64,000 nucleotides of DNA from Proteles cristata cristata. Its lineage: Eukaryota; Chordata; Mammalia; Carnivora; Hyaenidae. Under the pieces are notes generated by a model. The model was not told where the DNA came from and did not search any database. It saw nothing but the letters and a program-made list of their open reading frames with translations. Below, piece by piece: positions 46,481 through 58,321 of this stretch (the stretch's first letter is position 1; the number at the start of each line of letters is the position of its first letter). Made by a program: the position numbers and the translations under genes. Location of the stretch: NCBI GenBank assembly GCA_017311185.1, contig JAESUZ010003522.1:124001-188000 (forward strand), read 5' to 3'.

Positions 46481-47042
46481 GGTGCGGGAAATTTAAAAAG
46501 AGAGGAAAAAAGCTGCCCTTCCCCTCTTCCCACCCCTTTCCCTTCATGTAGTTATTTATGTATTCATTTATTTGGACCGACATTTCTTTCTTACTGGAGG
46601 AAGAGATTAGAGAGGCTGCTTTATTTTACAGTTACCGTTGGGGGAACGCCTCCTTCCTTCCCAGAGAGGAGACTTGGCAGTGGGGTCTGGATTGTGGGAT
46701 CCGCGCTCTGCGCCCTGTCCGCGCCGAAGCTGGACTTGTCATCGGTTTAGAATAGCAGGGTTAAGAAGTGTGGTGTGGATGGATGGACGGGCCTCACAAG
46801 AAATGCTCAAAAGCCCAGTATTAACCAAACATGTTTTTTTCTTTTTTCTTTTCTTTTTTTTTTTTTTTGCCTTTGATCTTTGTGCAATATGTTGGCTCCT
46901 TTTTTTTTTCCTTCTAATGATGTCACATGCGTTTTATTTTTGGTCTGTTTGGAGACTGTCTCCTTTGACCTTGGCTTTAATTTTCTGCCCACCCAAGGCG
47001 GTGTTCACTGGTTCAGGTTAAAGAGATTGCTGGCAAAGTAGT
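46481..47042. other. Upstream flank with T-rich runs
   Basis: CpG content drops. Two pyrimidine runs (about 46833-46868 and 46899-46914) are present on the plus strand. No exon of a divergent transcript can be assigned, although this is where one would start. Confidence 0.4.
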
Positions 47043-47052
47043 AATAATTTTT

Positions 47053-47275
47053 TTAATTTTTTAATGTTTTTTTTTATTTATTTCTAGGAGAGAGAGAGAG
47101 AGACAGCGTGAGCAGGGAGGGTCAGAGAGAGAGGGAGTCACAGACTCTGAAACAGGCTCCAGGCTCTGAGCTGGCAGTCAGCACAGAGCCCGACGCGGGG
47201 CTCGAACCCACGAACCCCGAGACCATGACCTAAGCGAAAGTTGGATGCTTAACCGACAAACCACCCAGGCGCCCC
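47053..47275 (-). mobile_element. SINE type C, reverse
   Basis: gctggcagtcagcacagagc, gaaccccgagaccatgacc; 10-bp TSD aataattttt at 47043 and 47276. This is the SINE closest to the RASAL2 promoter on the upstream side. Confidence 0.95.
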
Positions 47276-47597
47276 AATAATTTTTAAATCGAAAAGTTAC
47301 AACTTTTTAAAGAGCGCCTTGCACGCAGTAGGTCTCCAACAATGTTTCTTGAACATGCTGCTTAAAATGGAGCAGGAGTTCCATGAGTATATGTTGCCTT
47401 TTTTTTTTTTTTAACACATTGTGAGGGGACATTTTCCCCTCCCATTTCTTGTACCTTGCACAAAGACTGGTCTACAAAGAGATATTTTTGTTTTCTGTTC
47501 TTGTAGCATCCTGGTGTATTGTTTGGGCTTATCAAGAGCTATGAGGATGCATTTTATAATTTTCTCTGAACTGTTTAGGGATATAGTATTTCAAACC

Positions 47598-47680
47598 AGG
47601 AAGTGACCTTCGAGATCAGCTAATTCGGCCTCTCGTTTAATGGTTGAAGAAACTGAGGAACAGCCAGGTTAGCTGGCACA
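47598..47680 (-). mobile_element. MIR3-like fragment
   Basis: agtgaccttcgagatcagct then gttgaagaaactgaggaaca are typical of a reversed MIR-family fragment. Confidence 0.5.
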
Positions 47681-49194
47681 TCAACCACCAGTATAAATAA
47701 ATAGGTCTGCAATGATACTGCTCATTTCAACTTTATGCCCTCAGAAACCTTTTGTGATTAAGTTTGCTGATGCATGCTTTGGTGATGTATTGGAGGAATT
47801 ATTTCCACTCTCCAAAACCCTGATTTCTTACTATCTGGCTCCAGAGTCAGACTTGCAAGTCTAAATCATCATATTCTTCAGTGCTTCAGAGGACATGGGA
47901 AGGTACTGAAGCTAGGAGATTACAGGGTCCAGCACTAAACAGAGCTAGAGCATTTTTATTTATACTAAATTACTGCTGAAATCATGGTAACAAGTCAGTA
48001 AGTGGATAATGGGCATCAGGTGTACAAATTTGAGCACTGTTTATTAGTGAACATATAAGGAATTTATTTAGCCAAGAAATTATCTCAAAGGAGCATTAGT
48101 AGTGGTGTATGAAATATTCACAGAGATCCCCCTGCCCCTGAACTTATTCTCTTGGTGGTATCATCCATTATTGAGTTGGAGAAAATGCTTCTGCCACCCT
48201 CAGTAATCCTGCTTTCTTCATCTAGACTCTCCAAATCCCGGTCCCTACTTCACCTCCCCATCCTGACCCCAGACTAGCTGCAGTGATTATCTAATTGCCT
48301 AAGTAATAGTATGTCTGGAATTTTTCTAATGTTTATAATTTAAAGAGACTATACTTCTGAACCTGAACAATAGGTCTGTGAGAACCAGTATTTTCTAAAT
48401 GGTCATTTAGTCATGAAAAAAACTGAAACGTAGAATTCTATTAAGCAGCCTACCTAAAAGTAACATCACTGGTTAGTAGACAGATTAAACCCCTAGTCTC
48501 CTGTATTTTTAATTCATTAATGGTTTTCAGGGTTTTTTTTTCCCCCACCCTTTGGTGAGTAGAGTTGTACTAACAGTTGCGGAGCCAAAAGCAAATATTC
48601 CATGTTTTTTGCAAATTATTATCACTTAAGAAAATTCATGGAGGAAAAAACAAACACAAGTGACAAACTAATTTGCATTGCAGGGAAGCAGTTATTCCTA
48701 CTTAGATTTATACCAGTGGTATCTCTCTGGTGTAATCCCAGATCTTAATGTGAACATAAATGTTTGGCTGATAAAGTCTTAGTTTACATTGTAGTTTGCA
48801 AACAGGCCTTTGTGTGTGAACTACAATAGAGCTAAAGTCTCATTTCCCAGCCTGCACTACCCCCTCCTCCTTTCCTCCCTCTAGGATTTTAGACTCTAAG
48901 CTCTCAGAGGTGATCTACATATATATTGTTGTTGGAATTTAACTCCAAAAATCAAACCCAAGCCCCAGGGCAAGTGGGAACTAAAAATTAAGGAACTATG
49001 GAGGAGAAAAACTAATAAATTCCCCCAAGTAATGGGCTGAGATTTTCAAGAGAAAGAGACCTTGGGTTCTGAGTACACATTCCCAGTACAGGTTTCCTCT
49101 CTCTATTCTAACGTAGAGCATACCTGTGAAAGCTTTCATAAAATGAAATGACATAAAGCAATGAAGTACATACCATTAATTTATATGGACTTTT
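47681..49194. other. Repeat-poor upstream block
   Basis: About 1.5 kb, 2-3.5 kb upstream of the promoter, with no recognised repeat. If a divergent non-coding transcript exists its exons could lie here; splice signals alone do not identify any. Confidence 0.4.
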
Positions 49195-49392
49195 TTTTAA
49201 GTTTATTTATTTTGAAAGAGGGAGAGAGAGCATGAGTGGGGTAGGGACAGAGAGAGAAGAACGGAGAGAGAAAACCCCAACCAGGCTCCCCACCTTCAGT
49301 GCAGAGCCTGACGCAGAGCTCGAACTCATGAACCATGAGATCATGACCTGAGCCGAAGTCAGATGTTTAACCGACAGAGCCACCCAGGTACT
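49195..49392 (-). mobile_element. SINE type A, reverse
   Basis: aagtttatttattttgaaag to gagccacccaggtactc; ccccaccttcagtgcagagc is an older middle variant. Short TSD ttatatg. Confidence 0.93.
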
Positions 49393-50402
49393 CTTATATG
49401 AAAAAATTGAGCATTCCCAGACTCAAAAAATAATGTATTTTAGGCTTTTCTGATACCTCACAACCCATCTTGCTAATGGATGCACAAAATAAATCAAGAT
49501 AAGCACAGATGCTCACAGACACAGTTCAAAGCTATGGTACCTTGCTGCTGAGATGCTCAATGTGGTTTCAGAGGAAGGAGCATGGGAGCGTCACTCTCAC
49601 CGGTCAGCATGCCCACTGCCTGTTTACCGGGTTTTCAGTGCAAACACTGTACCTTATTTTTCTGCTCGCCTTTTTTTCACACAGTGAAAATCCTCTTTGG
49701 AATTCTTTGGGTTTATGAAAACAGGTAGTAATGCATGTCTTTCATGAAAGCAAAGTAGCATAATGCGAGTTTTCGAAAGATGCCTGTATTAAGGAGAGAT
49801 GAGGATTTGGAATCTCGGCTATTACAAACTGAGGACTAAGTACGTGTCCAATTTTCTCCTCTGTTCGCCTGTCAGAAAACACACACATATAAGTGGTTCC
49901 CTCATCACACGTGCTCTTAACTATGTTCTTATAGCCAGTCCCTTTCAGGCTCTCTAGACACCACTTCTAAGCAGCTGATCCCCCAAGTAGTAATGCAACA
50001 TTCAAAGTGTGGTTCGCCAGCTGCTCCCTTTCGACATTCTCTTTCCCCTTGGATGCGATGAGGCCACCATAATGTTCCGATTATACTTGTAACATTGACC
50101 ATGCCCAGTTCATCATAAGGGAAGAATTTAGACATTTGTCAAGATCCCGTTGTCTGTCTTGCTCCTGCGTCAGTCTGCAATTCCCTGGTGATCTATTCAC
50201 TTCTGTGGTTTCAACTCTCACTTGGATAATGTGGACTTTAACATATCCAACCCCAGCCCCATCCACAGTGCTGAGGTTCAGTCAGGAGTTTCTAAATGTT
50301 GGATACCTCCACCAAGATATGCTTCCTGTACTTCAGACTCAGTGCATGGAAAGTGAACTCCGTCCCCCTTTCCCCGCCTAAACACCCTTGACTTTCCTTT
50401 TT
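49393..50402. other. Upstream stretch, nothing recognised
   Basis: About 1 kb without recognised repeats. Short open frames occur on both strands but none looks like a known protein. Confidence 0.45.
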
Positions 50403-50596
50403 ATTTTTTCTAATGTTTATTTATTTTGAGAGAGAGAGAGAGCATGAGCGGGAAAGGTAGAGAGAGAGAGGCGGACAGAGAATCTGAAGCAGATTCCATG
50501 CTGATGGCAGAGAGCCTGGTACAGGGCTGGAAGTCACACACCATGAGATCATGACCTGAGCTGAAATTCCAAGTTTAACCTACTGAGCCAGGTGCC
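50403..50596 (-). mobile_element. SINE type A, reverse, diverged
   Basis: aatgtttatttattttgaga to tactgagccaggtgccc; the cacc of the head is missing. Imperfect TSD cttgactttccttt / cttgaatttccttt. Confidence 0.9.
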
Positions 50597-50609
50597 CTTG
50601 AATTTCCTT

Positions 50610-51400
50610 TTCATGTCGAAGGAACTAGTAGGTTCTACCTCAGACTTGCTTATATGTGGAGTTACTCTGAGTCTTCTCCTCCACCCTACCTAGCATAAAT
50701 CCAACCCCTGCTTTCCATTCTTAGTGACACCATTCTAGCTCAGGCCTGGTTAGCTTTCACCATGCTAAAAGCATTAGCTTTTTAGCTGTGCTCCTTCCCC
50801 TGAGGCCTTTCCACCTCCCGTTTACCCTATACTCTGCAGTAAGTGAATTACTGTAAAGTACAGTTCAGACCAGGTCACATCCAAGTTCAAAAAATAGCTC
50901 CCTGCCACCTAAGTAAAATGTATGTTTTACCAAGATTACAAGGGCCTACGAAATGGTCCCAAGCCAGCATTGCTACCTGACCTATTGCCTGTATCCAGCC
51001 AGCACACACGTCCCGCTCTTCCCCAAATACACCCAGCACTTTCCTTGTTCCTTGCCTCTCCTTGTTTCTTCTATCAGGAATGTCCTTTCCTCCATCTCTG
51101 CCTGCTAAAATCTTGCCAACCTTCAAGCTCCCCTTCCCCCTGCCAAGTAAATGCCAGTGTCCTCCTCCAGCAAGTCATTTCCTATCCTCCAAGCTGGCAA
51201 TGATCTCTGCCCCCTCTGAGTTCCCATGGCATTTGTGCCTGTCAGTCTGCTGGAACCACTCATGTATATATTGTGGTATAGTCCTCTGCGCAGCTGTAAT
51301 ATCGGCTATTAGGTCATAAGCATCTAGAGGGCAGAGGGCTTGCATTATTCATGTTCATTCCCCACAGTGTCTTTCATATATCAACTCCTCAATGAAACCA
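50610..51400 (+). mobile_element. L2 3' region
   Basis: caggtcacatccaagttcaa, tagctccctgccacctaagt, tcaggaatgtcctttcctcc, ccttcaagctccccttcccc, gcatctagagggcagagggc, ctcaatgaaac: L2 order toward its 3' end. Confidence 0.75.
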
Positions 51401-51505
51401 GAAGCCAGGAAGCAAGAAATTAAACTGAAAAAGAAAACCTGGCTGGATTCATAAATGTTTGGGGCTGCAAAAGACACTTTAAAAAACCAATTTGGGGCAG
51501 GGGGT

Positions 51506-51711
51506 GGGGCGCCTAGGTGGCTTAGTCGGTTGAGCGTCCGACTTTCGCTTAGGTCATGATCTCACGGTTCGTGGGTTCGACCCCCGCGTCGGGCTCTGTG
51601 CTGACTGCCAGCTCAGAGCCTGGAGCCTATTTCAGTCTATGACTCCCTCTCTGACCCTCCCCTGCTCACGCTGTCTCTCTCTCTCCCTAGAAATAAATAA
51701 AACATTAAAAA
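51506..51711 (+). mobile_element. SINE type C
   Basis: ggggcgcctaggtggcttag, actgccagctcagagcctgg, tail ctagaaataaataaaacatt then A14. A copy of caatttgggg lies before and after it. Confidence 0.96.
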
Positions 51712-51727
51712 AAAAAAAAAACAATTT

Positions 51728-51945
51728 GGGGCGCCTGGGTGGCTCGGTCGGTTGAGCGTCTAACTTTTGATTACGGCTCAGGTCATGAACTCAAAGTTTG
51801 TGAGTTCAAGCCCCAGCATTGGATTCTGTGCTGACAATGCTGAGCCTGCTTGGGATTCTTCGTCTCCATCTCTCTCTGCCCCTCTCCTCCTCTCACTCAC
51901 TCTCTCTCATAAATAAATGGCAAAACATTTTTTAAAAAATAAAAT
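51728..51945 (+). mobile_element. SINE type A directly after a type C copy
   Basis: ggggcgcctgggtggctcgg, cttttgattacggctcaggt, gctgacaatgctgagcctgc, tail cataaataaatggcaaaaca. Confidence 0.94.
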
Positions 51946-52039
51946 AAATGAAATGAAATTAACTCAATGAGCCCAGCCATGCAACCCGCATTCTCCCCTT
52001 CTGACCTCATTAAAAAATAAATAAATAAAAGAAACAAAT

Positions 52040-52150
52040 GTAGACCCAGGAATATGACATGGCTTGCCCAAGGTCACACAACTAGTGACAGAGGAAGGAT
52101 CAGAATTCAGAGCTCCTGAAGCTAAATGCAACAACCCCATCAACCGATTG
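52040..52150 (-). mobile_element. MIR fragment, reverse
   Basis: cttgcccaaggtcacacaac then gaaggatcagaattcagagc: reversed MIR. Confidence 0.65.
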
Positions 52151-53306
52151 TATGCTTCCTGCTCTTTTCTGTCCTTCTCTAAATGGATAATTTTCTTGTT
52201 GATAAAGGTTTTCTCAGGAAAGTAATTTTATTCTTTTACATATTATTTAAGCTTAAAGCATTTGTGCCACATTCCTGGCCCCACATATAATTTTAGCAAA
52301 ATTATACTTTATTTTTTTTAAACCAAAGGACCAAACAGAGACATCAGAGAAACATCTGGTCTGATTCATCAGGGTAGCAGCAACGTTTCTATTTATACAT
52401 GAGCACAGCCCTATCTTTGTAGCTCTCAGCTGTTCCTCATTGCTCAGTATGTTCCCCTTTTCAACCTTGTCTGTCCCTCATCAAGAGAGCATCCTGCATC
52501 CTGAGTCTTAAACAGAATCTAATGCAATAAAGGAAAATGCATTCCCTATCCCCTAGAAGAGATCTCTATTTAAAAGGAACTATTTGTCTACTTTCCCAGT
52601 GTCTTTGGTCAAGAGCATAGGACAGCAAGCCTCAAGCGGTTGGGTGACTGTTACTCGTTTCACGGCATTTTGGGTACAAACAAGTTGCATATAAAAACCA
52701 AGCAATGGCATGAATTGTTTGGAAACAGGTCAGGTAGAAAGAGTATTTTAAATGGGGAAACTGAGGTTGATGTAGAGAATGTAAGGAGCACTGACTCTCC
52801 TCCAGCAACATTTGATGGTGGTATAAATTAGAAATTGTCTCATCTTAGGCATTCATCAGTACCAGGAAAAGCTTAGGAATCTTCTGAGTTTTGTGAGTGC
52901 CTTCTTATACCTGACCCATGGCTCCAAAAAGAAGGTCACTGTTTGTACCAACCAATGACAATATCATTTGGGAAAGCAGTTGAACAAACCATAGACAAAT
53001 AGACCTCCACCAGTCATTTCTTCTTGGCACACACTCCTCCAAAATAATGACCTCACCTCACATTCAACTACAAGAATGCAAAAAGAATAAAAACACTCAG
53101 CTGGACCCCACAAGGGCGTCTGACATCAGGGCCTAATTAAAACCTTTAGAGGTTCTAAGTGCTGAAAATAATAAGGTGCCCACCTCACCCCATGCAATTA
53201 AAAACATTTTATTACAAAATGTTAGAAAGAGCAAGAAAGTTCTGATTTTTTTTTCAGTGATGACCACTAGAGAATTTGCTTTAGAAAGGGCAAATATCAA
53301 GCTCTT
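52151..53306. other. Repeat-poor upstream block
   Basis: About 1.15 kb with nothing recognised on either strand. Confidence 0.45.
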
Positions 53307-53328
53307 AAAAATGTTGTACATGTTTTCA

Positions 53329-53499
53329 GGGGCGCCTGGGTGGCTTAGTCGGTTAAGCGTCCGACTTTCGCTTGGGTCATGATCTCGCGGTTCGTGGGTT
53401 CGAGCCCCGCGTCGGGCTCTGTGCTGACAGCTAGCTCAGAGCCTGGAGCCTGTTTCAGTCTGTATCTCCCTCTCTCTCTGACCCTCCCTGCTCACGCTG

Positions 53500-53534
<35 letters not shown>

Positions 53535-53567
53535 CTAGAAATAAATAAAAATATTAAAAGAATAAAT
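53329..53567 (+). mobile_element. SINE type B/C intermediate, first of a same-site pair
   Basis: Head is type C (ggcttagtcggttaagcgtc, tttcgct) but the middle reads gacagctagctcagagcc as in type B. (TC)n at 53501-53534. The 22-bp target at 53307-53328 is found again, interrupted, beyond the second SINE. Confidence 0.96.
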
Positions 53568-53579
53568 AAAAATGTTGTA

Positions 53580-53805
53580 GGGGCGCCTGGGTGGCTTAGT
53601 CAGCGTCCGACTTTAGAAACTTACGTCATGATCTCGCGGTTCGTGGGTTCGAGCCCCGCGTCGGGCTCTATACTTTGACTGCCAGCTCAGAGCCTGGAGC
53701 CTGTTTCAGAGTCTGTCACTCCCTCTCTCTCTGACCCTCCTGCTCACGCTGTCTCTCTCTCTCCTAAAAATAAATAAAACATTAAAAAAATTTTTTTTAA
53801 ATAAA

Positions 53806-53836
<31 letters not shown>

Positions 53837-53837
53837 T
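53580..53837 (+). mobile_element. SINE type C, second of a same-site pair
   Basis: ggggcgcctgggtggcttag then a scrambled gtcagcgtccgactttagaa acttacgtcatg, middle tatactttgactgccagctc. Inserted into the first SINE's target duplication: aaaaatgttgta occurs at 53307, 53568 and 53838. Confidence 0.96.
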
Positions 53838-54430
53838 AAAAATGTTGTACATGTTTTCAGTGTGTTCCTATGTCTGCCAGGGCTCTAAACACCGTATATT
53901 TTGATTAATCCAGCTCTGTCTAGAATACACAGTACCAACCATCTACTGACTAACACAATCTATGAAGGGGGTAATCTTTAGCAAATCAAGTTTTGTGTGT
54001 CTCTGGTAACCAGAGAAACGCTAAGTTACTTCATCCTAGCCAAAGAAAAGGATCACTTTCTTAGCTTTGTGGTTCTAAAGAGTCCTCAAAAGATGCAATT
54101 AAAAAAAAAAAGGCCAAATGATCCTAAAGGAGAGATTTTTAAAGTGATTCCACTGTCCTTATACTACCCTGAGAGCAATATTGTAATTGGTCAACATGGG
54201 GGAGCTACACTTGCCCAGTTTCATTTCACTTCTGGTATAATCAAGGTGCCAGAATGTCAGTTATAACAGCCAGAGCCTATTTAAGACCCTTGTGAGCAAA
54301 GACAAAAAATATTCAGAATATATTCCTATTCACCCATCATCTAAATATGGATGAAGATGACTATTGTAGCTTCTGAATATCTCACCATTATTGATCAGGG
54401 TTGATTGCTAGTATTAAGAATAAGAAATAT

Positions 54431-54653
54431 TGGGGCGCCTGGGTGGCTTAGTCGGTTAAGCGTCCGACTTTCGCTTAGGTCATGATCTCGCGGTTCGTGG
54501 TTCGAGCCCCGCATCGGGCTCTGTGCTGACTGCCAGCTCAGAGCCTGGAGCCTGTTTCAGTCTGTGACTCCCTCTCTCTCTGACCCTCCCCTGCTCATGC
54601 TGTCTCTCTCTCTGTCTCCTAGAAATAAATAAAACATTAAAACAAACAAAAAA
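54431..54653 (+). mobile_element. SINE type C, young
   Basis: Near-consensus (tttcgcttaggtcatgatct, actgccagctcagagcctgg, cctagaaataaataaaacat). Exact 15-bp TSD aagaataagaaatat at 54416-54430 and 54654-54668. Confidence 0.97.
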
Positions 54654-55028
54654 AAGAATAAGAAATATGTAAAGTCAAGGGGGGAGATTGCTGTTTGTTT
54701 TGTTTTGCTTCGCTTTTGTCATTTCCCCATTGGCCTCTTACAGAACATCCTTAGCAGGACTGCTCGAAAGGAGCCAGAAGGTTAGAAGCTAGTCATCAGA
54801 AAGCGGGCTATTAGAATTTAAGATTGCTGAGGTGCGATGTCTGAGTGATGACATGATATGGAAGGTGGTCCTGGAAAGTAGAGAACTCAAGTACGGTGGA
54901 GGACAAGATCACTAAGGTTTGGGAGGTACAAAAATAGGAAGCTAAGATATTGAACTCTTAGGATGGTGGTAGGAAGTGAGATAAAGAGGACAACTGTAAG
55001 TTTAGTCTCGAAATCTTTGGGGAATGAA

Positions 55029-55146
55029 GGGCGCCTGGCTGGCTCAGTAGGCGGAACATGCAACACTTGATATTGGGGTTGTGAGTTCAAACCCCATGTT
55101 GGGTGTAACGATTACTCAAAAATAAAATCTTAAAAAAAAAAAAAAA
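55029..55146 (+). mobile_element. Short-type SINE
   Basis: gggcgcctggctggctcagt, gcaacacttgatattggggt, gttgggtgtaacgattactc, tail aaaataaaatctt and A-run. Confidence 0.92.
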
Positions 55147-55771
55147 CGTTCTGGGGGATGAAAGGAAACGAAATAACCAGGAGGTTGGTTAGCAGCAGAA
55201 GGGGGAGAGGGTGGAGCTCATCCTTAAGTAAGAGAAGGATGAGCTTTTACAAGAGAGTAAAAGAGTAATGGTCTGTAAGTAGCATTGGGAGGCCAGCCAA
55301 ATGCCAATCCCTGCCTCTTGACTCTCTCTACATAACAGTAGATCAAAGAGAATAAACAGCCCCAACGAGAAGAATTTGCAGGGCAGATCCTAGCTTTGAA
55401 GAAGACTCCTTCATCGAAGGCAAGAAGTGAAGAGTACACTTCCAAGAAGAAATATTAAGAATGTAGAGTATTTTATTTACAATGGAATGATGATTTCTCA
55501 CGGCTCAGTGGAAAGGATCATTAAGGGGTTTATAGCAATACACACAAGAGATGAGAAAGGGGGCTTTATAGTGATAAGCTAGAGAAGCTGGAAAGTACTA
55601 AACCATCAAGGAGGAATGGGGAAAAGAGAGGATAGGTGACTAGAACCACTTTCTTTTCAATCAGTGACTAAGGATTATGAGGATGAGAGGGAGATGAACT
55701 TCAAGTATTATACTTTGGCGCATGTGTTTTGGTGCCCCATTGGGATAGAGGTTCTCTCAAAATAGAGAGAG

Positions 55772-55830
55772 GCAGGGCACCTGGCTGGCTCAGTTGGCAG
55801 ATCATGCAGCTCTTGATCTGCAGGCAACCC
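55772..55830 (+). mobile_element. Short-type SINE, 3'-truncated
   Basis: cagggcacctggctggctca, gcagctcttgatctgcaggc, then unrelated sequence. Confidence 0.7.
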
Positions 55831-56105
55831 ATGTGCCACAACCACACTTTTTCAACACTATCTCCTTTCTTCAACTTACATGTTAATCTCCCCCATCGAA
55901 TCAAAAAGCTCCCCCAAAATGAAGTGCACTAATTATCTGCAATTTTCTATGAAATGCATCCCTAAAATAAGATTGGTTGATGGATAGATAGATACATGAT
56001 AAACCAAATACAGCTAAATCCTCTTTGTACAAAGTACATGGTGAGTACACAGATGTTCACTGTACAATTCTTTCAATTCATCTGTGTGTTTAAAAATTTG
56101 TCATA

Positions 56106-56364
56106 GGGGCGTCTGGGTGGCTCAGTCGGTTAAGCATCCAACTTCGGCTCAGGTCATGATCTCATGGTTCGTGGGTTCGAGCCCCGTGTCGGGCTCTGTG
56201 CTGATAGCTAGCACAGAGCCTGGAGCCTGTTTCAGATTCTGTGTCTCCCTCTCTCTCTGGCCCTCCCCTGCTCATGCTGTCTCTCTCTCTCTCTCAGAAA
56301 TAAATAAAACATTAAAAAATAATTAATTTAATTTAATTTAATTTAATTTAAAAATAAAAAAAAT
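56106..56364 (+). mobile_element. SINE type B, first of a same-site pair
   Basis: ggggcgtctgggtggctcag, gctgatagctagcacagagc, tail cagaaataaataaaacatt followed by an (AATTT)n expansion. Target aaaaatttgtcata ends at 56105 and recurs (one change) before 56381. Confidence 0.95.
56321..56352. repeat. (AATTT)6 microsatellite in a SINE tail
   Basis: Regular pentanucleotide run grown from the tail of the SINE at 56106. Confidence 0.93.
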
Positions 56365-56380
56365 AAAAATCTGTCATAAT

Positions 56381-56627
56381 AGGGGTGCCTGGGTGGCTCC
56401 AGTCAATTAAGCATCCAACTTTGACTCAGGTCATGATCTCGCAGTTCCTGAGTTCAAGCCCTGCATTGATCTCTGTGCTGACAGCTCAGAGCCTGGAGCC
56501 TGCTTCAGATTCTGTGTCTCCCTTTGCTGTATCTCTCTGTTGCTCCCCGACTCGTACTGTCTCTCTCTCTCTCTCCAAAAAAAAAAAATAAACATTAAAA
56601 AAATTTTAATAAAAATAATAAAAAAAT
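56381..56627 (+). mobile_element. SINE type A, second of a same-site pair
   Basis: aggggtgcctgggtggctcc, gctgacagctcagagcctgg, tail aaataaacattaaaaaaatt. Third target copy aaaaatttgtcat at 56628. Confidence 0.94.
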
Positions 56628-58107
56628 AAAAATTTGTCATTATAAAAATGTTGAGAGGGGCATCCAAACTCAGCATCCTCCTTAAGTCACCATCCAATCT
56701 TTCCTCTTCCTTTTACCATCAGAATTTTTTGAAAAAGTAGATTATACGCACTGTTTCCACTACGTTTTTACCTCCCAGTTACTATTTTTAATTCAGATCT
56801 TTAAAAAAGAGATAAAATGTAAATACAGCTGAAGTCCCCTTTACACCCCATCCAATCCCTTTCACTCCTGGCTACCATTAATATGCTGTGACTGTTCTTA
56901 TGTTGGTATGTATCCTTCCCATGCAGGCACATGACTATAGGCAATCCTTTGATAAGTTTTTTATTTAATTTTTTATTTGTCTTCATGAAATTGTTGTATA
57001 CATAATCTATCCTGGAATTTCTTTTTGGATTCAGTATTGTGTTTCTAAGATTTATCTATGTTGCTGCTCATGAATCTAGTCCATCCATTTTAACTGTTGT
57101 ATAGTTTTGTATCATTAAATAGTCCACTATTAACTTACACATTCTACTATTGATGGTTGTTTCCAATATTTTACGATTGCAGACAATAAAGCAGTGACCA
57201 CCCTTAAAGCAATTTTCCTGTGTATATGTATTAAGTGTTTCTCTAGATATATGTCCAGACACTGAATTACTATATTGTAGGGTACACACTTATTTCATGC
57301 TACAGAATATTGGCAAATTGCTTTCCATGATTATTGTGCCAATTTATTTTTCCATCAGCAGAGTATGAGAGTTTCTTTTCTTCACATCCTTGCTAATATT
57401 TAGCATTATCAGATTTTTAAATTTTGCCATTCTTATATGTATGAAAAGCAGTCCAAATTTTACATTTTGCATTTTCCTCTAGAGAGGTTAAGTATCTTTC
57501 CATATGCTATCAGCAATTTGGGTTTCACTTCTATGAATTGCTTATTCACATTCCTTGATGATTTTTTCCTATTGTATTTGGTCTTTTTCTTATTGATTTT
57601 TTAAAGTTCTCTCTCTTTATATGCTGTGCCCTAATCTTTGGTCACTTATTTGAATTGCAAAGATTGTCTCCTAGTCTTATCTTTTAACATTGTTTATCAG
57701 ATTTTTTTCTGAAATAGAAATTTTAATTTTGATTTATCGTCATTTTTTGTTTATGGTATAAGTTTCTCGTGTCTTAAGAAAGCCTTCCCTACTTGGAAGT
57801 AGTGAATATATTTTCCTCTATTATCTTCTTAAAGCTTTATTATTCTGCCTATCACACTGAAGTATTTATTCCACTTGGTATTTACGTGTATAGTAAGAAG
57901 GATCTAATTTTTCCTTTTATGGATAGCCAATTGACCCAGCACCATTTATTGAATAATTGAGCTTTTCCACTTTGCTTTGTACTTTCACTTCTCATATGTG
58001 CGGCTCTTGGGCCTGTTTGGTCCATTTATCTGTTTATGCTCTAGTACCACACTTTGTTATTTCTACCCTCTCTTTTTTTCTTTTTCAAAATTGCCTTGCT
58101 TATTCTT

Positions 58108-58321
58108 TTTTTAAAAAGTCTATTTATTTTGAGAGAATGTGTATGTTTACGAGCGGAGAAGAGGAGAGGGAAAGGGAGAGAAGGAGAGGGAGAGAGAGAG
58201 AATCCCAAGCAGGCTCCACACTGTCTGCACAGAGCCTAATGTGGGGCTCAGTCTTGCGAGATCATGACCTAGCTGAAATCAAGAGCTGGACACTTAACTG
58301 ACTGAGCCAGCCAGGTGCCCC
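58108..58321 (-). mobile_element. SINE, reverse, old variant
   Basis: gtctatttattttgagagaa to gagccagccaggtgccc; caggctccacactgtctgca middle. 16-bp TSD tgccttg(c/t)ttattctt at 58092-58107 and 58322-58337, one mismatch. Confidence 0.93.

Noticed and set aside
53307..53860. CRISPR-like regular repeats
   Set aside because: The repeated units are SINEs and their target duplications in a mammalian genome; spacing and content do not fit an array.
53997..54266. 89-codon open frame with a Lys-rich stretch
   Set aside because: No known match; flanked by recent SINE insertions and not supported by splice or start context.
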